A stretch of 64,000 nucleotides of DNA from Chryseolinea serpens (GTDB taxonomy: Bacteria > Bacteroidota > Bacteroidia > Cytophagales > Cyclobacteriaceae): the NCBI RefSeq assembly GCF_900129725.1, contig NZ_FQWQ01000001.1, positions 3,428,855 through 3,492,854 of the forward strand, read 5' to 3'. Below, piece after piece: positions 46,128 to 55,045 of this stretch. The translations under genes were made by a program, and so were the position numbers. The notes under the pieces are model-generated. The model was not told the DNA's origin. It saw only the letters and a program-made list of their open reading frames with translations, and made no database searches. Every line of letters begins with the position of its first letter. The first letter of the stretch is position 1.

Positions 46128-46144
46128 TTGCACGTGATTTGCAC
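46127..46144. repeat. Direct repeat TTTGCAC-x4-TTTGCAC past tRNA-Val
   Basis: Two copies of TTTGCAC with a four-base spacer (GTGA), just after the terminator. Short direct repeats next to a tRNA 3' end can be arm sites of a recombinase or an attachment-site edge. The rest of the 46.14-46.34 kb gap shows nothing I can support. Confidence 0.3.
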
Positions 46145-46338
46145 TTTAGATTAGTAGCCGCATGGAGCGAACATCGTGAACTTTTCGGTGGCTTTCATTT
46201 CCTAAGAGCACGTTTCTGTGCACGTTGCAAGGCACTTTTGAAGTAACATTCTAATTCCATAATTACATATAGTGACTTACCTTGCTGATAGATTTTGCTA
46301 TTGTAAATCCAGACCCACTTACCCCGCTAGCCATACCC

Positions 46339-49300
46339 ATGAATCAGCACCTTAAATCTCTTTTTGCAAATTTTCGTAGCTCATCTCAGACCGAGCGAGA
46401 AAAGGGGACGTATTTCGAAGAGTTGATTAAAACTTATTTACAATACGAAGCCACATACAAAGACCTCTATAGTCGTGTATGGAGTTATGCAGAGTGGGCG
46501 AAGGAACAGGGACTAAGCGGTAAAGACACAGGGATTGATCTCGTTGCTCAAACGCATGGCACGAACGAGTTTCACGCAATCCAATGCAAGTTTTACGATG
46601 AAGGATACTGCGTCCAAAAAAAGGATATCGATAGTTTCTTTACGGCCTCTGGAAAAAAAACCTTCACGCATCGAATCATAATAACGACGACGAATAATTG
46701 GAGCGAAAACGCTGAGGATGCATTGCAAGGACAATCACCTCCCGTAACAAAAATTGATTTACATGATCTTGCGAATAGTCAAATTGACTGGTCAAAATTT
46801 GTTCCCAAGAACGAGCCAGTACTAAAGGCAAAAAAGGAACTTCGTCCCCATCAGGAGAAAGCGTTAAAAGATGTAGAAAAAGGACTGACTGTCGCGGAGC
46901 GTGGCAAACTCATTATGGCGTGTGGCACAGGCAAGACTTTCACGGCTTTAAAAATAGCCGAGACATTGGCGGGTAAAGATAAGCGGGTTCTTTTCCTTGT
47001 GCCAAGTTTATCACTGTTATCGCAGACGCTCACGGAGTGGACACAAGAAAGTAAAACACCCTTACACAGTTTCGCCGTGTGCTCAGACAGCGACATTGGA
47101 AAGAAGCGCAAGGTCGATGACGATACGGTTCAGACTTTTATGCATGAGTTGCGATACCCCGCGACGACAGATGCAAAATCACTTGCAAAGGAAATATCAA
47201 AACGCCACGACAAAGCGCACATGAGTGTGGTGTTCTCCACCTACCACTCTATTGACGTTATTAGCAAAGCCCAGAAAGAACAGGGTCTTGAAGAGTTCGA
47301 TTTGGTTATATGTGATGAAGCTCATCGCACAACGGGCGCAACGTTTGCGGGCGAAGAAGAAAGTAACTTCGTGAAAGTGCATGATAATGATTTCATCAAA
47401 GCCAAAAAGCGAATGTATATGACAGCTACGCCACGCATATACGCCGACAGTGCTCAAGCAAAGGCCGAGACGGAAAATGTTGCACTGGCTTCGATGGATG
47501 ACGAAGAACTTTATGGGCATGAACTACACGTTTTGACGTTCTCCGAAGCTGTCATGCGGGGTTTGCTTGTAGATTACAAGGTTATCGTCTTAACCGTGGA
47601 TGAAGCACACATTAGTTCCCGTCTGCAAAGACTTTTGGCGGATGAGAATAATCAACTCAAAGTTGATGATGCAGCAAAGATCGTCGGATGTTGGAAGGCC
47701 TTAAGCAAACAATATCAGGAAGATGAAACGGATCACGAAGGCCCTATGCGCCGCGCTGTGGCGTTTTGCCAAGTGATCGAAGCACAAAAGGGAGGAAGAG
47801 TTCACAAGGTTAGTTCCAAAAATATAGCCTCCATGTTTCAATCCGTAGTCGAAGCGTATCAAGAACAAGAGGAAGATCATGACACGCTTACATGTGAGGC
47901 GGCACATGTGGATGGAAGCATGAACGCTTCTGAAAAAGAAGATAAGTTGGATTGGCTGAAAGAGACTACGCCCGAGAACACTTGTCGTATTTTGAGTAAT
48001 GTGCGTTGCTTGTCCGAAGGTGTTGATGTTCCTGCACTGGATGCTGTCCTGTTTTTGACACCGCGCAATTCACAAGTGGATGTGGTGCAATCTGTAGGCC
48101 GGATCATGCGTAATGCACCAGGCAAGACACGTGGCTATGTAATTCTACCAGTTGTTATCCCGACGGGAGTCGAGCCGCACGCCGCTTTGAATGATAATAA
48201 AACTTACAAAGTTGTTTGGGATGTATTGCAAGCTCTTCGGTCACATGACGACCGTTTTGATGCAATGATTAATAAGTTTGATCTGGTAGGCAAAGATCAT
48301 AGTAAGATGGAGGTTATTGCTATCACGGATAGAATCCAACCTAAGCAAAAGAAACGTAGCGATAATAAAGAGACAGGTAAAGGCTCCTATTCAATCGGTA
48401 CGACTGTTTCTAAAGTGGCCGAGCCCGTTCAAGGTAGATTGCAATTCGAGATCGGTGAGATTGAACGTGCTCTTTACGCCAAGATGGTTCAAAAATGCGG
48501 CAAGCGTCGTCCTTGGGAAGAGTGGGCACAGGATATTGCAAAAATTGCTAAAACGCATATTACGCGCATCACCGCGATTGTTAATGATCCGAACAATGAA
48601 AAAGAAGTTCAGGCCTTTGGTGAATTTGCGAACGAACTTCGCGATGATTTGAATGATCAGATTACAGATGAAGAAGTAATCGAAATGCTTGCGCAGCACC
48701 TTATTACCAAGCCTGTCTTTGACGCATTATTTGATAAATACAGCTTTGCCAGCAATAACCCAGTATCCCTTGCTATGCAAAAGGTTCTCGACGTATTGCA
48801 AGAACATAGTTTAGACAAGGAGGCCGACACACTAGAAAAATTCTATCACAGCGTCAAGATGCGGGCAGAAGGAATTAAAGATGCTTCTGCTAAACAAAAG
48901 ATCGTAGTGGAACTTTACGACAATTTCTTTCGCAATGCGTTCCCGAGGATGACGGAAAAGCTAGGTATCGTCTACACACCCGTTGAAGTTGTCGATTTTA
49001 TCATTCATTCCGTCAATGATATTTTAAAGCAAGAATTTGATGAGACTCTAGGGAGCAAAGGTGTGCATATCCTTGATCCGTTCACAGGCACTGGTACGTT
49101 TATCACGCGGCTATTGCAATCCGGCTTGCTTAAGCCTGAAGAATTGGAGCACAAATACAAGCACGAAATTCATGCTAATGAAATTGTTCTCCTAGCGTAT
49201 TATATCGCAGCCATTAATATTGAAGCGGCTTATCATGGCATCATGGGTGGTGACTATGTTCCTTTTGAAGGGATATGCCTTACTGATACATTTCAGTTGT

Positions 49301-51219
49301 ACGAGAAAGACGATTTGTTCAGTCATCTGATGGTGGATAACAGCGAGCGCCGAAAGAGACAAAAAGCTTTGGACATTCGAGTTATCATTGGTAACCCACC
49401 GTATTCTGCTGGACAGAAAAGCGAGAATGATAATGCTCAGAATGTTGAATACAAAGCTCTTGATGAAAGTATTAGAAGATCCTACGCAGCAGCCTCAAAG
49501 GCCACACTTCAAAAGAATCTTTACGATTCCTATATCCGAGCTATTCGTTGGGGAAGCGATCGCATAAAGAAAAGTGGCGTTTTAGCCTATGTCAGTAATG
49601 CAAGTTATTTGGACTCAAACTCAATGGACGGATTGCGTAAGTGTCTGGCAAAAGAATATTCCAGTCTTTACATTTTTCATTTACGCGGAGATGCTAGGAC
49701 ATCCGGTGAGATGAGGCGCAAAGAAAAGGATAATGTTTTTGGTGGAGGAACGCGAACACCAATTGCCATCAGTGTTCTTGTAAAAAACCCGAATGCCAAA
49801 GAGCATGGGCAAATCTTTTTTTATGATATCGGCGATTATTTGACTCGTGAACAGAAATTGGAGAGAATTTCGGAACTCAAGAGTATTAAAGGAATTGAAT
49901 CCGAAAATGAATGGAGAAAAATAACACCAGATGAGCATAACGATTGGCTCAACCAGCGTGATAGCGGTTTTGATGAATTCATTGCTATCGGTGACAAGAG
50001 GAATGGCGCAGGTAGAGCAATCTTTGAAAACTACTCGCAGGGTATTCTGACCAGTAGAGACTCGTGGTGCTTTAACTTCTCAAAACAAACCCTTGAAGAA
50101 AAAATGAAGTCCACTATTGCTTTTTACAACATTCAAGTAGAAGGCTGGGCGAAAAAATCTTCAAACGATCTTGAAGAATTTGAAGAATATATCGATACAG
50201 ATTCAAAAAAGATTAGTTGGTCACGGGCGCTTAAGAACGACGGGAGACGGAGCATAAGACATCCTTTTTCTATTGAGAAAATTAGGGCTGGGATTTATCG
50301 CCCTTTTACAAAACAGTGGGTTTACTTTGATCGACACTTCAATGAAATGGTTTACCAAGTAGACAAACTTTTTCCTCAAGAAGGAGTCGCCAATTTGGCA
50401 ATAGACCTTTCTACGGGGGAACAATTTTCAGCTTTGATGATTGCTCATCCACCGAGCTTTGATACAATTGTAAAAGGACAGTCATTTCCTCTCTATCTCT
50501 ACAAAATATCTGAACACAATGATGGCGGACTTTTCAAAGGCCAGGAGGAAACGGATTATAGAAAGAAGGATGGTATCACAGATGCAGGGTTCGCGCATTT
50601 CAAAGAGGCCTATCCAACAGAAGTTCTTACCAAAGAAGATGTATTCTATTATATCTATGGTATTCTTCATTCAGAAGAATACCGCGAGAAGTACGCGGAT
50701 AACTTGTCCAAACAATTGCCGCGTATTCCGTTTGTAAAGAAATCGGATGATTTTTGGACATTTAGCAAATCCGGTCGTGATCTTGCAGCATTGCACATCA
50801 ATTACGAAAATGTGAAGCCCTATGACGTCATATTAGACACAGGCTCCAAAAACCTGGCAGGCTTTGGTGAAAAAGAATACTATGTCACGAAGATGAAATT
50901 TGCGAAAAAGAGCGACAAATCTACCGTGATCTACAATGACTACATTACTATCAAAAATATTCCTATTGAAGCGTATGACTATGTTGTCAGTGGCAAGCCT
51001 GCACTTGAATGGGTCATAGAACGCCAGGGCGTTAAGACGGATAAAGATAGCGGTATCGTGAACGACGCTAACCTTTATGCTATAGATACAGTCGGAGATG
51101 CAGCCTATCCTTTGATATTGTTCCAACGCATCATTACCGTTAGCCTGGAAACACTGAAAATCGTTCGGTCGCTGCCCGGCCTAGACGTCATGCGATCAAA
51201 ACCATTGGATTCAATATGA
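46339..51219 (+). CDS. Type ISP single-chain restriction-modification enzyme
   Basis: A 1626-residue protein with all restriction and modification functions in one chain, close in size to LlaGI-type enzymes (about 1570-1580). Domain order: Mrr-like nuclease (about 20-140, with DTGIDLV and the catalytic Q-x-K in IQCKFY), SF2 helicase/translocase (Walker A ACGTGKT near 194-200, DEAH near 326-329, TATPRIY, QSVGRIMR), coupler, N6-adenine methyltransferase (SAM motif ILDPFTGTGTF near 911, catalytic NPPY near 1019), and a C-terminal target-recognition region. It would cut unmodified foreign DNA after translocation. The ATG at 46339 gives the normal N-terminus. Its stop overlaps the next start (ATGA), coupling it to hamA. 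No strand-broken motif is seen; it looks intact. Confidence 0.92.
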   Translation: MNQHLKSLFANFRSSSQTEREKGTYFEELIKTYLQYEATYKDLYSRVWSYAEWAKEQGLSGKDTGIDLVAQTHGTNEFHAIQCKFYDEGYCVQKKDIDSFFTASGKKTFTHRIIITTTNNWSENAEDALQGQSPPVTKIDLHDLANSQIDWSKFVPKNEPVLKAKKELRPHQEKALKDVEKGLTVAERGKLIMACGTGKTFTALKIAETLAGKDKRVLFLVPSLSLLSQTLTEWTQESKTPLHSFAVCSDSDIGKKRKVDDDTVQTFMHELRYPATTDAKSLAKEISKRHDKAHMSVVFSTYHSIDVISKAQKEQGLEEFDLVICDEAHRTTGATFAGEEESNFVKVHDNDFIKAKKRMYMTATPRIYADSAQAKAETENVALASMDDEELYGHELHVLTFSEAVMRGLLVDYKVIVLTVDEAHISSRLQRLLADENNQLKVDDAAKIVGCWKALSKQYQEDETDHEGPMRRAVAFCQVIEAQKGGRVHKVSSKNIASMFQSVVEAYQEQEEDHDTLTCEAAHVDGSMNASEKEDKLDWLKETTPENTCRILSNVRCLSEGVDVPALDAVLFLTPRNSQVDVVQSVGRIMRNAPGKTRGYVILPVVIPTGVEPHAALNDNKTYKVVWDVLQALRSHDDRFDAMINKFDLVGKDHSKMEVIAITDRIQPKQKKRSDNKETGKGSYSIGTTVSKVAEPVQGRLQFEIGEIERALYAKMVQKCGKRRPWEEWAQDIAKIAKTHITRITAIVNDPNNEKEVQAFGEFANELRDDLNDQITDEEVIEMLAQHLITKPVFDALFDKYSFASNNPVSLAMQKVLDVLQEHSLDKEADTLEKFYHSVKMRAEGIKDASAKQKIVVELYDNFFRNAFPRMTEKLGIVYTPVEVVDFIIHSVNDILKQEFDETLGSKGVHILDPFTGTGTFITRLLQSGLLKPEELEHKYKHEIHANEIVLLAYYIAAINIEAAYHGIMGGDYVPFEGICLTDTFQLYEKDDLFSHLMVDNSERRKRQKALDIRVIIGNPPYSAGQKSENDNAQNVEYKALDESIRRSYAAASKATLQKNLYDSYIRAIRWGSDRIKKSGVLAYVSNASYLDSNSMDGLRKCLAKEYSSLYIFHLRGDARTSGEMRRKEKDNVFGGGTRTPIAISVLVKNPNAKEHGQIFFYDIGDYLTREQKLERISELKSIKGIESENEWRKITPDEHNDWLNQRDSGFDEFIAIGDKRNGAGRAIFENYSQGILTSRDSWCFNFSKQTLEEKMKSTIAFYNIQVEGWAKKSSNDLEEFEEYIDTDSKKISWSRALKNDGRRSIRHPFSIEKIRAGIYRPFTKQWVYFDRHFNEMVYQVDKLFPQEGVANLAIDLSTGEQFSALMIAHPPSFDTIVKGQSFPLYLYKISEHNDGGLFKGQEETDYRKKDGITDAGFAHFKEAYPTEVLTKEDVFYYIYGILHSEEYREKYADNLSKQLPRIPFVKKSDDFWTFSKSGRDLAALHINYENVKPYDVILDTGSKNLAGFGEKEYYVTKMKFAKKSDKSTVIYNDYITIKNIPIEAYDYVVSGKPALEWVIERQGVKTDKDSGIVNDANLYAIDTVGDAAYPLILFQRIITVSLETLKIVRSLPGLDVMRSKPLDSI

Positions 51220-52133
51220 TTGCCGATACTGACATGATTCCTAAGATTGTTGAGGATATACGCCGTGGAAATCCTCACTCTTTGGACTCCTATTTGACCA
51301 CAATCGAAAAGAGCATTTCTCTAAGCGGAACAAAAACACAATTCTATTTGCATCTGGTTGCAACTGATGGGAACGGCAACATTAGGCTCTCCGACTTCAT
51401 TGAATTTGTTGCGCGTCACATTACAGCATACGCTATCCCGAGGGGACGCTTTATTGAGGCTAAGGAAAAAGACGACAAAGAGGGTTTAGGAATCCACTTA
51501 AATAGACTATATGAGGACGCCAAGAAATTATTCACCCCTCTGAAAAATACGGGCGAGGGAGGTGAGATGCTCCTATTCATATTGGGTGAAGTGCTCCTCG
51601 GTCTGCCGCAATTATTTTGTAAAATGAGCGTCAAAACTTCAGGCTCAATGCACTATCATGGAGCTGACGGCATTCATGTCGGAGTTGACAACGATGGCAA
51701 CCTGGAACTCTATTGGGGAGAATCAAAGCTGTATCAAAACTTTAATGATGGTCTAAAGCAATGCTTGGACAGTCTAAAGCCATATCTAAAGCGTGACGCG
51801 GATCATGAAGACTTACTGTTGTTGCAAACTCACCTGGATTTAGCCGACGAACAAAAAACGAACGCCATCAAACGCCTTCTCGATAAAGACAATCCAGAAT
51901 TCAACAAAGTAAGTTATTGCGGCCTTTGCTTTATTGGTTTCGATGAAGACCTCTACCAAAAAACTACTCAGAAGGCAGAGCTTGAAACATTTTGCGAAGA
52001 AATCCGACTGAAAATCGTCACTAAACTTCAAGAATATGAACTTGCCGATTTTAAAATCCATTTCTTTTGCCTTCCAGTAGTATCCGTGGAGGAATTCAGA
52101 AAGCTATTTCTTGAAAAACTTGGTATTAGCTAA
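51216..52133 (+). CDS. hamA: HamA, Hachiman defence nuclease (DUF1837)
   Basis: A 305-residue DUF1837 protein, the nuclease subunit of the Hachiman anti-phage system. The nuclease-like centre is visible as D151 in HGADGIHVGVD and E-x-K (E169, K171) in YWGESKLYQ, preceded by the GEMLLFILGE helix (116-125). In characterised systems HamA is held inactive by HamB and degrades DNA once HamB senses a damaged or structured DNA end. The start overlaps the stop of the restriction enzyme (ATGA), and the stop overlaps the hamB start (TAATG), so all three would be made from one message. Confidence 0.85.
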   Translation: MIADTDMIPKIVEDIRRGNPHSLDSYLTTIEKSISLSGTKTQFYLHLVATDGNGNIRLSDFIEFVARHITAYAIPRGRFIEAKEKDDKEGLGIHLNRLYEDAKKLFTPLKNTGEGGEMLLFILGEVLLGLPQLFCKMSVKTSGSMHYHGADGIHVGVDNDGNLELYWGESKLYQNFNDGLKQCLDSLKPYLKRDADHEDLLLLQTHLDLADEQKTNAIKRLLDKDNPEFNKVSYCGLCFIGFDEDLYQKTTQKAELETFCEEIRLKIVTKLQEYELADFKIHFFCLPVVSVEEFRKLFLEKLGIS

Positions 52134-54676
52134 TGTCATCCGAATTTTTTGAATGGCTTGTTACTCGTCCTGCCTTCAAAAAGCAGTATTCGGCTCTTAT
52201 TAAAGAGTCAGTTGCTTTACAATTCAAGCAATTTCAAACTAGCGAACCCGGTGAGCCTTCAGATTGGACCTACCTCTTAAAGTGTGCAAGTTTTTTAGCA
52301 CAGTCAACTTCGGTATTTATGCAAGATGCTGCGCTAAGAATTGCTCAGCATTGTCTCCAACAAGCATCAAGAGTGACTACCGATCAGTTAAATTCAGCTC
52401 AATTTATTCTTGACGCACTTGCCAACCGCCAAGCAATAAAGCTCGCCATCGATAAAGGTTTCATCACCGAAGAAAATACCTATCCAAAACACAGCTTTGT
52501 CGCGAACATCAATTGGGTCAGGAACCAGATTAAAAACTCCATTTGGTTAAGTGGAGGTCATCGCCTTGACGTAAACAACTTTCAAGCTTCATTTTGGAAT
52601 GCACTAGGAAACTATCAGAATCTCAGCATCTCTGCTCCTACAGCCGCCGGGAAGTCTTTTATAGTCAAACAATGGATTGCCGATCAGGTCGCAACATGCC
52701 CTAATCTTGCTGTGGCTTACATTGTGCCGACTAGAGCGTTGATTGCAGAGATTGAACTTGATTTTCAGAAAGAGTTTACTGACCGCATTCGGAACTCGTC
52801 TATAAATATCACGTCATTCCCATTTGCTCGCTTTGCCCAGGAAGGCAAGACATGCATATACATTCTTACGCAAGAGCGCCTACAGTTACTATTGGCGCAA
52901 GGAATCCAGCACTTAGATATTCTAGTGATTGACGAAGCTTACAAGCTTGCAGATGGAGATCGAGGAATCTTACTCCAACATGTTATTGAAAAATCAATAC
53001 TAGCCTTTCCAACAGCTAAGGTCGTTTACATTTCCCCACAAGTTGACAATCCAGAATTGCTGGTCGAACCCGTACCGACCAGTTTCAGCAAGCGTTACGA
53101 AGATGTTACTGTCAACCAGAACCTACTTTGGGCAACACAAAAAAGGGGTAAAAAATGGGATCTTGAAATATGCCATGCCAATGGAAATATTTTGCTAGGT
53201 GAATTCGAACTTCCTGCGAATCCATCGCCGCCGAGTCTGAAATTACCGATGGTAGCGTTCACTCTCGGGCAATCCGGTGGAAACATCATCTATGTAAATG
53301 GAGCGGCAGAAGCGGAAAAAACTTCGCAACAGATATGCGATCTAATAGGATTAGATAATCCACTTCACGAACAAAAAATAGATGACCTGATCGAGCTCTG
53401 TAAGAAAGTTATCCACGACAAATATAGGCTTGCTGAAGTATTGAAATATGGAGTGGCCTTTCATTATGGCAACATTCCGGTGCTAATCAAGGAGGAAATT
53501 GAAACTCTTTTCAAAGAAGGATTGATCAAATATCTGATATGCACTTCGACTCTTGTTGAAGGTGTGAACTTGCCTTGCAAGAATATTTTCATTCGTGCAC
53601 CAAAACGTGGGAACAATAATCCAATGACCCCGGCCGACTTTTGGAATCTAGCTGGACGTGCGGGCAGGTGGGGGAAGGATTTTCAAGGAAATATTGTCTG
53701 TGTAGACCCTACAATGTGGGATGCTCCACGGCAAAAAACTTTGATGTCCATTATTCGGGCAACAGATGAAACCTTGGAAAGACAATCAAGCTTAGTAAAG
53801 TACATTCAGGATGGCACTCCGAGAGATATCGCAGTGTCTGAAAAAAATCTGGAATCGATGACCTCATACCTAGCGATCAGTCATCTTATCTTTGACAACT
53901 TCAGTCAGATCAAGTGGTTGCAGAAAATTGAAAAGGATAGATTAGAAGAGCTAGAAAGTGTTGTAGTGAGTATGCTTAATTCTTGCGCAAGCGTTCCAAA
54001 AGAAATCATTGTAAACCATCCTGGAATAAGCCCTTTAGCAATGCAAAAACTCTTAGAGCATTTTTTATCCGACAAAGAAATGCCCGAAGCTTTGTTTGCA
54101 CCATATGCCACTGATACAGATGCTGTGGCGAAATACGTAATTCTTTTCAAAAGACTTTACAATACCCTTACAAATGAATTCGGCGATAGGGATGCACATA
54201 TTTTCAGGCAAGCCATCGTTACAGTACATTGGATGCAGGGACGGTCAATCAATAGAATTGTTTCGGAAAGAAAGCACGCAGTTCCCACTGAAGAAATCCA
54301 CACAACTATTAGAACAGTTTTGAGCGACATTGAGTCTGTTGCCAGATATAAGGCGCCTAAATTTTTGTCATGCTATAACGACTTACTAAAACACTTCTAT
54401 ATAATCTCAAATAGAAAAGACTTAGCTGATGAAATAGAGGACATTACTCTATTCCTAGAAATGGGTGTTAACACAAAAACGCAACTTTCACTTCTAAATC
54501 TTGGCTTGTCTAGGACATCTGCTGTTGAATTAAAAGCCTATATGACTGCGGATGATCTTTCTGAATCTGATTGCTTAAACTGGTTTGCTAGTCCGAACAA
54601 CAATTGGAAATCACGGGATCTCCCGAAAATAGTTAAGAGGGAAGTTGAAAGAATGCTAACGATTCACACCCCGTAG
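52133..54676 (+). CDS. hamB: HamB, Hachiman Ski2-like DNA helicase
   Basis: An 847-residue SF2 helicase, partner of HamA. Motif I is APTAAGKS (168-175), motif II is DEAY (267-270) rather than DEAH, the TSTLVEGVNLP motif is at 471-481 and motif VI is NLAGRAGR (505-512). The latter two place it in the Ski2-like branch to which HamB belongs. The C-terminal 300 residues are helical, without known motifs. The immediate DUF1837 neighbour makes the Hachiman assignment strong. No catalytic motif is missing. The gene converges on the zinc-ribbon gene after 117 bp. Confidence 0.87.
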   Translation: MSSEFFEWLVTRPAFKKQYSALIKESVALQFKQFQTSEPGEPSDWTYLLKCASFLAQSTSVFMQDAALRIAQHCLQQASRVTTDQLNSAQFILDALANRQAIKLAIDKGFITEENTYPKHSFVANINWVRNQIKNSIWLSGGHRLDVNNFQASFWNALGNYQNLSISAPTAAGKSFIVKQWIADQVATCPNLAVAYIVPTRALIAEIELDFQKEFTDRIRNSSINITSFPFARFAQEGKTCIYILTQERLQLLLAQGIQHLDILVIDEAYKLADGDRGILLQHVIEKSILAFPTAKVVYISPQVDNPELLVEPVPTSFSKRYEDVTVNQNLLWATQKRGKKWDLEICHANGNILLGEFELPANPSPPSLKLPMVAFTLGQSGGNIIYVNGAAEAEKTSQQICDLIGLDNPLHEQKIDDLIELCKKVIHDKYRLAEVLKYGVAFHYGNIPVLIKEEIETLFKEGLIKYLICTSTLVEGVNLPCKNIFIRAPKRGNNNPMTPADFWNLAGRAGRWGKDFQGNIVCVDPTMWDAPRQKTLMSIIRATDETLERQSSLVKYIQDGTPRDIAVSEKNLESMTSYLAISHLIFDNFSQIKWLQKIEKDRLEELESVVVSMLNSCASVPKEIIVNHPGISPLAMQKLLEHFLSDKEMPEALFAPYATDTDAVAKYVILFKRLYNTLTNEFGDRDAHIFRQAIVTVHWMQGRSINRIVSERKHAVPTEEIHTTIRTVLSDIESVARYKAPKFLSCYNDLLKHFYIISNRKDLADEIEDITLFLEMGVNTKTQLSLLNLGLSRTSAVELKAYMTADDLSESDCLNWFASPNNNWKSRDLPKIVKREVERMLTIHTP

Positions 54677-54793
54677 ATTCGAGTAATCCTTAGCCGCCTT
54701 ATCAACAAAAAATTCTCATGTACTTGGTTGGCTTCTTCAGTTACCGTCAAACAACATTGATTCCTCCAAAAATAAAATTCAATGATACGGCTT

Positions 54794-55045
54794 TTATAGC
54801 TGACGGAGTTCATCAAGGTCGTTAGCTGTTCTTTGTATTATACTTTGAAAACAACTTTCGCAAACTCGTTTTGCTGATGAAAAGCCCGTTCCAAGTTTAG
54901 GAATTTCAACGCAGGCCACGCCCGCAGGAAGACTGTCATTGCACCGATAGCAATGCGACAGTTTTTTAACCTCAGCTCGTCGTGGACGGCCGTTACTGCC
55001 GCCAATAAGCGACGGTGTAGGACCTTTAGGCTTCTTTTTTGTCAT
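54794..55045 (-). CDS. Small zinc-ribbon protein, partner of the HTH-helicase
   Basis: An 83-residue protein with a basic, disordered-looking N-terminus (TKKKPKGPTPS) and two C-x-x-C pairs (CYRCN near 32-35 and CESCF near 68-71), which should bind one zinc. I do not recognise the family. Its start overlaps the 3' end of the helicase gene by 20 bp, so it is translationally linked to that gene. It may recognise nucleic acid or serve as adaptor for the helicase; both are inference. Confidence 0.7.
   Translation of the reverse strand: MTKKKPKGPTPSLIGGSNGRPRRAEVKKLSHCYRCNDSLPAGVACVEIPKLGTGFSSAKRVCESCFQSIIQRTANDLDELRQL

Noticed and set aside
46145..46338. A small gene or riboswitch in the leader of the restriction operon
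   Set aside because: Only very short frames and no convincing structured element could be seen.
46339..51219. Separate type I HsdR and HsdM genes
   Set aside because: Nuclease, helicase and methyltransferase motifs are in one unbroken frame of 1626 codons, and no HsdS is present.
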